A DNA stretch of 64,000 nt from Lamellibrachia satsuma (taxonomy: Eukaryota > Annelida > Polychaeta > Sabellida > Siboglinidae): the NCBI GenBank assembly GCA_033239005.1, contig BSQZ01000005.1, positions 5,536,001-5,600,000 of the forward strand, given 5' to 3'. Below the pieces are notes generated by a model. The model made no database searches and was not told where the DNA came from. It saw only the letters and a list, made by a program, of their open reading frames with translations. Positions 63,911 through 64,000 of the stretch are shown in pieces. Made by a program: the position numbers and the translations under genes. The first letter of the stretch is position 1. Each line of letters starts with the position of its first letter.

Positions 63911-64000
<90 letters not shown>
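63906..64000. repeat. (CAT)n then (CAG)n trinucleotide repeat, running off the window
   Basis: Short cat/cac units, then at least 26 uninterrupted CAG units to the window end. In an intron or upstream region of GABBR2; no coding frame can be tied to it here. Confidence 0.95.

Overview
This is a metazoan genomic window: about 63% A+T by eye, split coding exons with GT/AG splice sites, long (TA)n and (TG)n microsatellites, at least eight minisatellites, and fragments of several retrotransposon families. The gene set (an L1/neuroglian-type adhesion molecule, a GABA-B receptor subunit 2, SEA/mucin modules) and the repeat content suggest a lophotrochozoan-like or other invertebrate. The phylum cannot be fixed from the sequence alone. 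All recognised host genes lie on the minus strand, so they read from right to left.

Right half (34.6-62.3 kb, minus strand): eighteen exons of a GABA-B receptor subunit 2 gene. They cover most of the ligand-binding-like Venus-flytrap domain, all seven membrane helices, the coiled coil and part of the C-terminal tail. The first sixteen exons join phase to phase without a lesion. The first coding exon(s), with the signal peptide, lie beyond the right end, and the last exon was not found. Introns hold two LINE fragments (50.65-52.49 and 52.88-53.65 kb), a TE-associated ORF fragment (55.45 kb), SINE-like pieces and large minisatellites. Two of these minisatellites (42.1-42.8 and 60.8-62.2 kb) are built from the end of the adjacent GABBR2 exon plus its own 5' splice site, so each multiplies the donor many times. 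A 53-bp partial copy of another exon start lies at 43.83 kb.

Middle (16-30.5 kb, minus strand): exons of a secreted or membrane mucin-like protein. In transcription order they give a Cys-rich module, a Thr-rich mucin stretch, SEA-domain exons and a fibronectin-like exon. Splice phases agree between several exons, but one SEA exon carries an in-frame TGA, another lacks 2 nt, and one donor is not GT. The region also holds a Penelope-like element with inverted terminal repeats (24.4-25.4 kb), a decayed TE-associated ORF (21.9-22.9 kb), two copies of a 427-bp dispersed repeat and a 25-bp minisatellite.

Left part (0.28-14.5 kb, minus strand): exons of an L1CAM/neuroglian-type gene (Ig2 to Ig6 and two fibronectin III exons). 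It has three in-frame stop codons, frameshifts, an internal deletion and a lost splice donor. It looks like a decayed, intron-containing pseudogene next to an intact GABBR2 gene. A 5'-truncated LINE (7.25-9.81 kb) sits in its Ig4 intron, flanked by an unusually long 164-bp direct repeat that looks like a target-site duplication.

No rRNA, confident tRNA, CRISPR array, plasmid or prophage feature was seen. Intron ends are inferred from reading frame, splice consensus and remembered family alignment; none was checked by computation.
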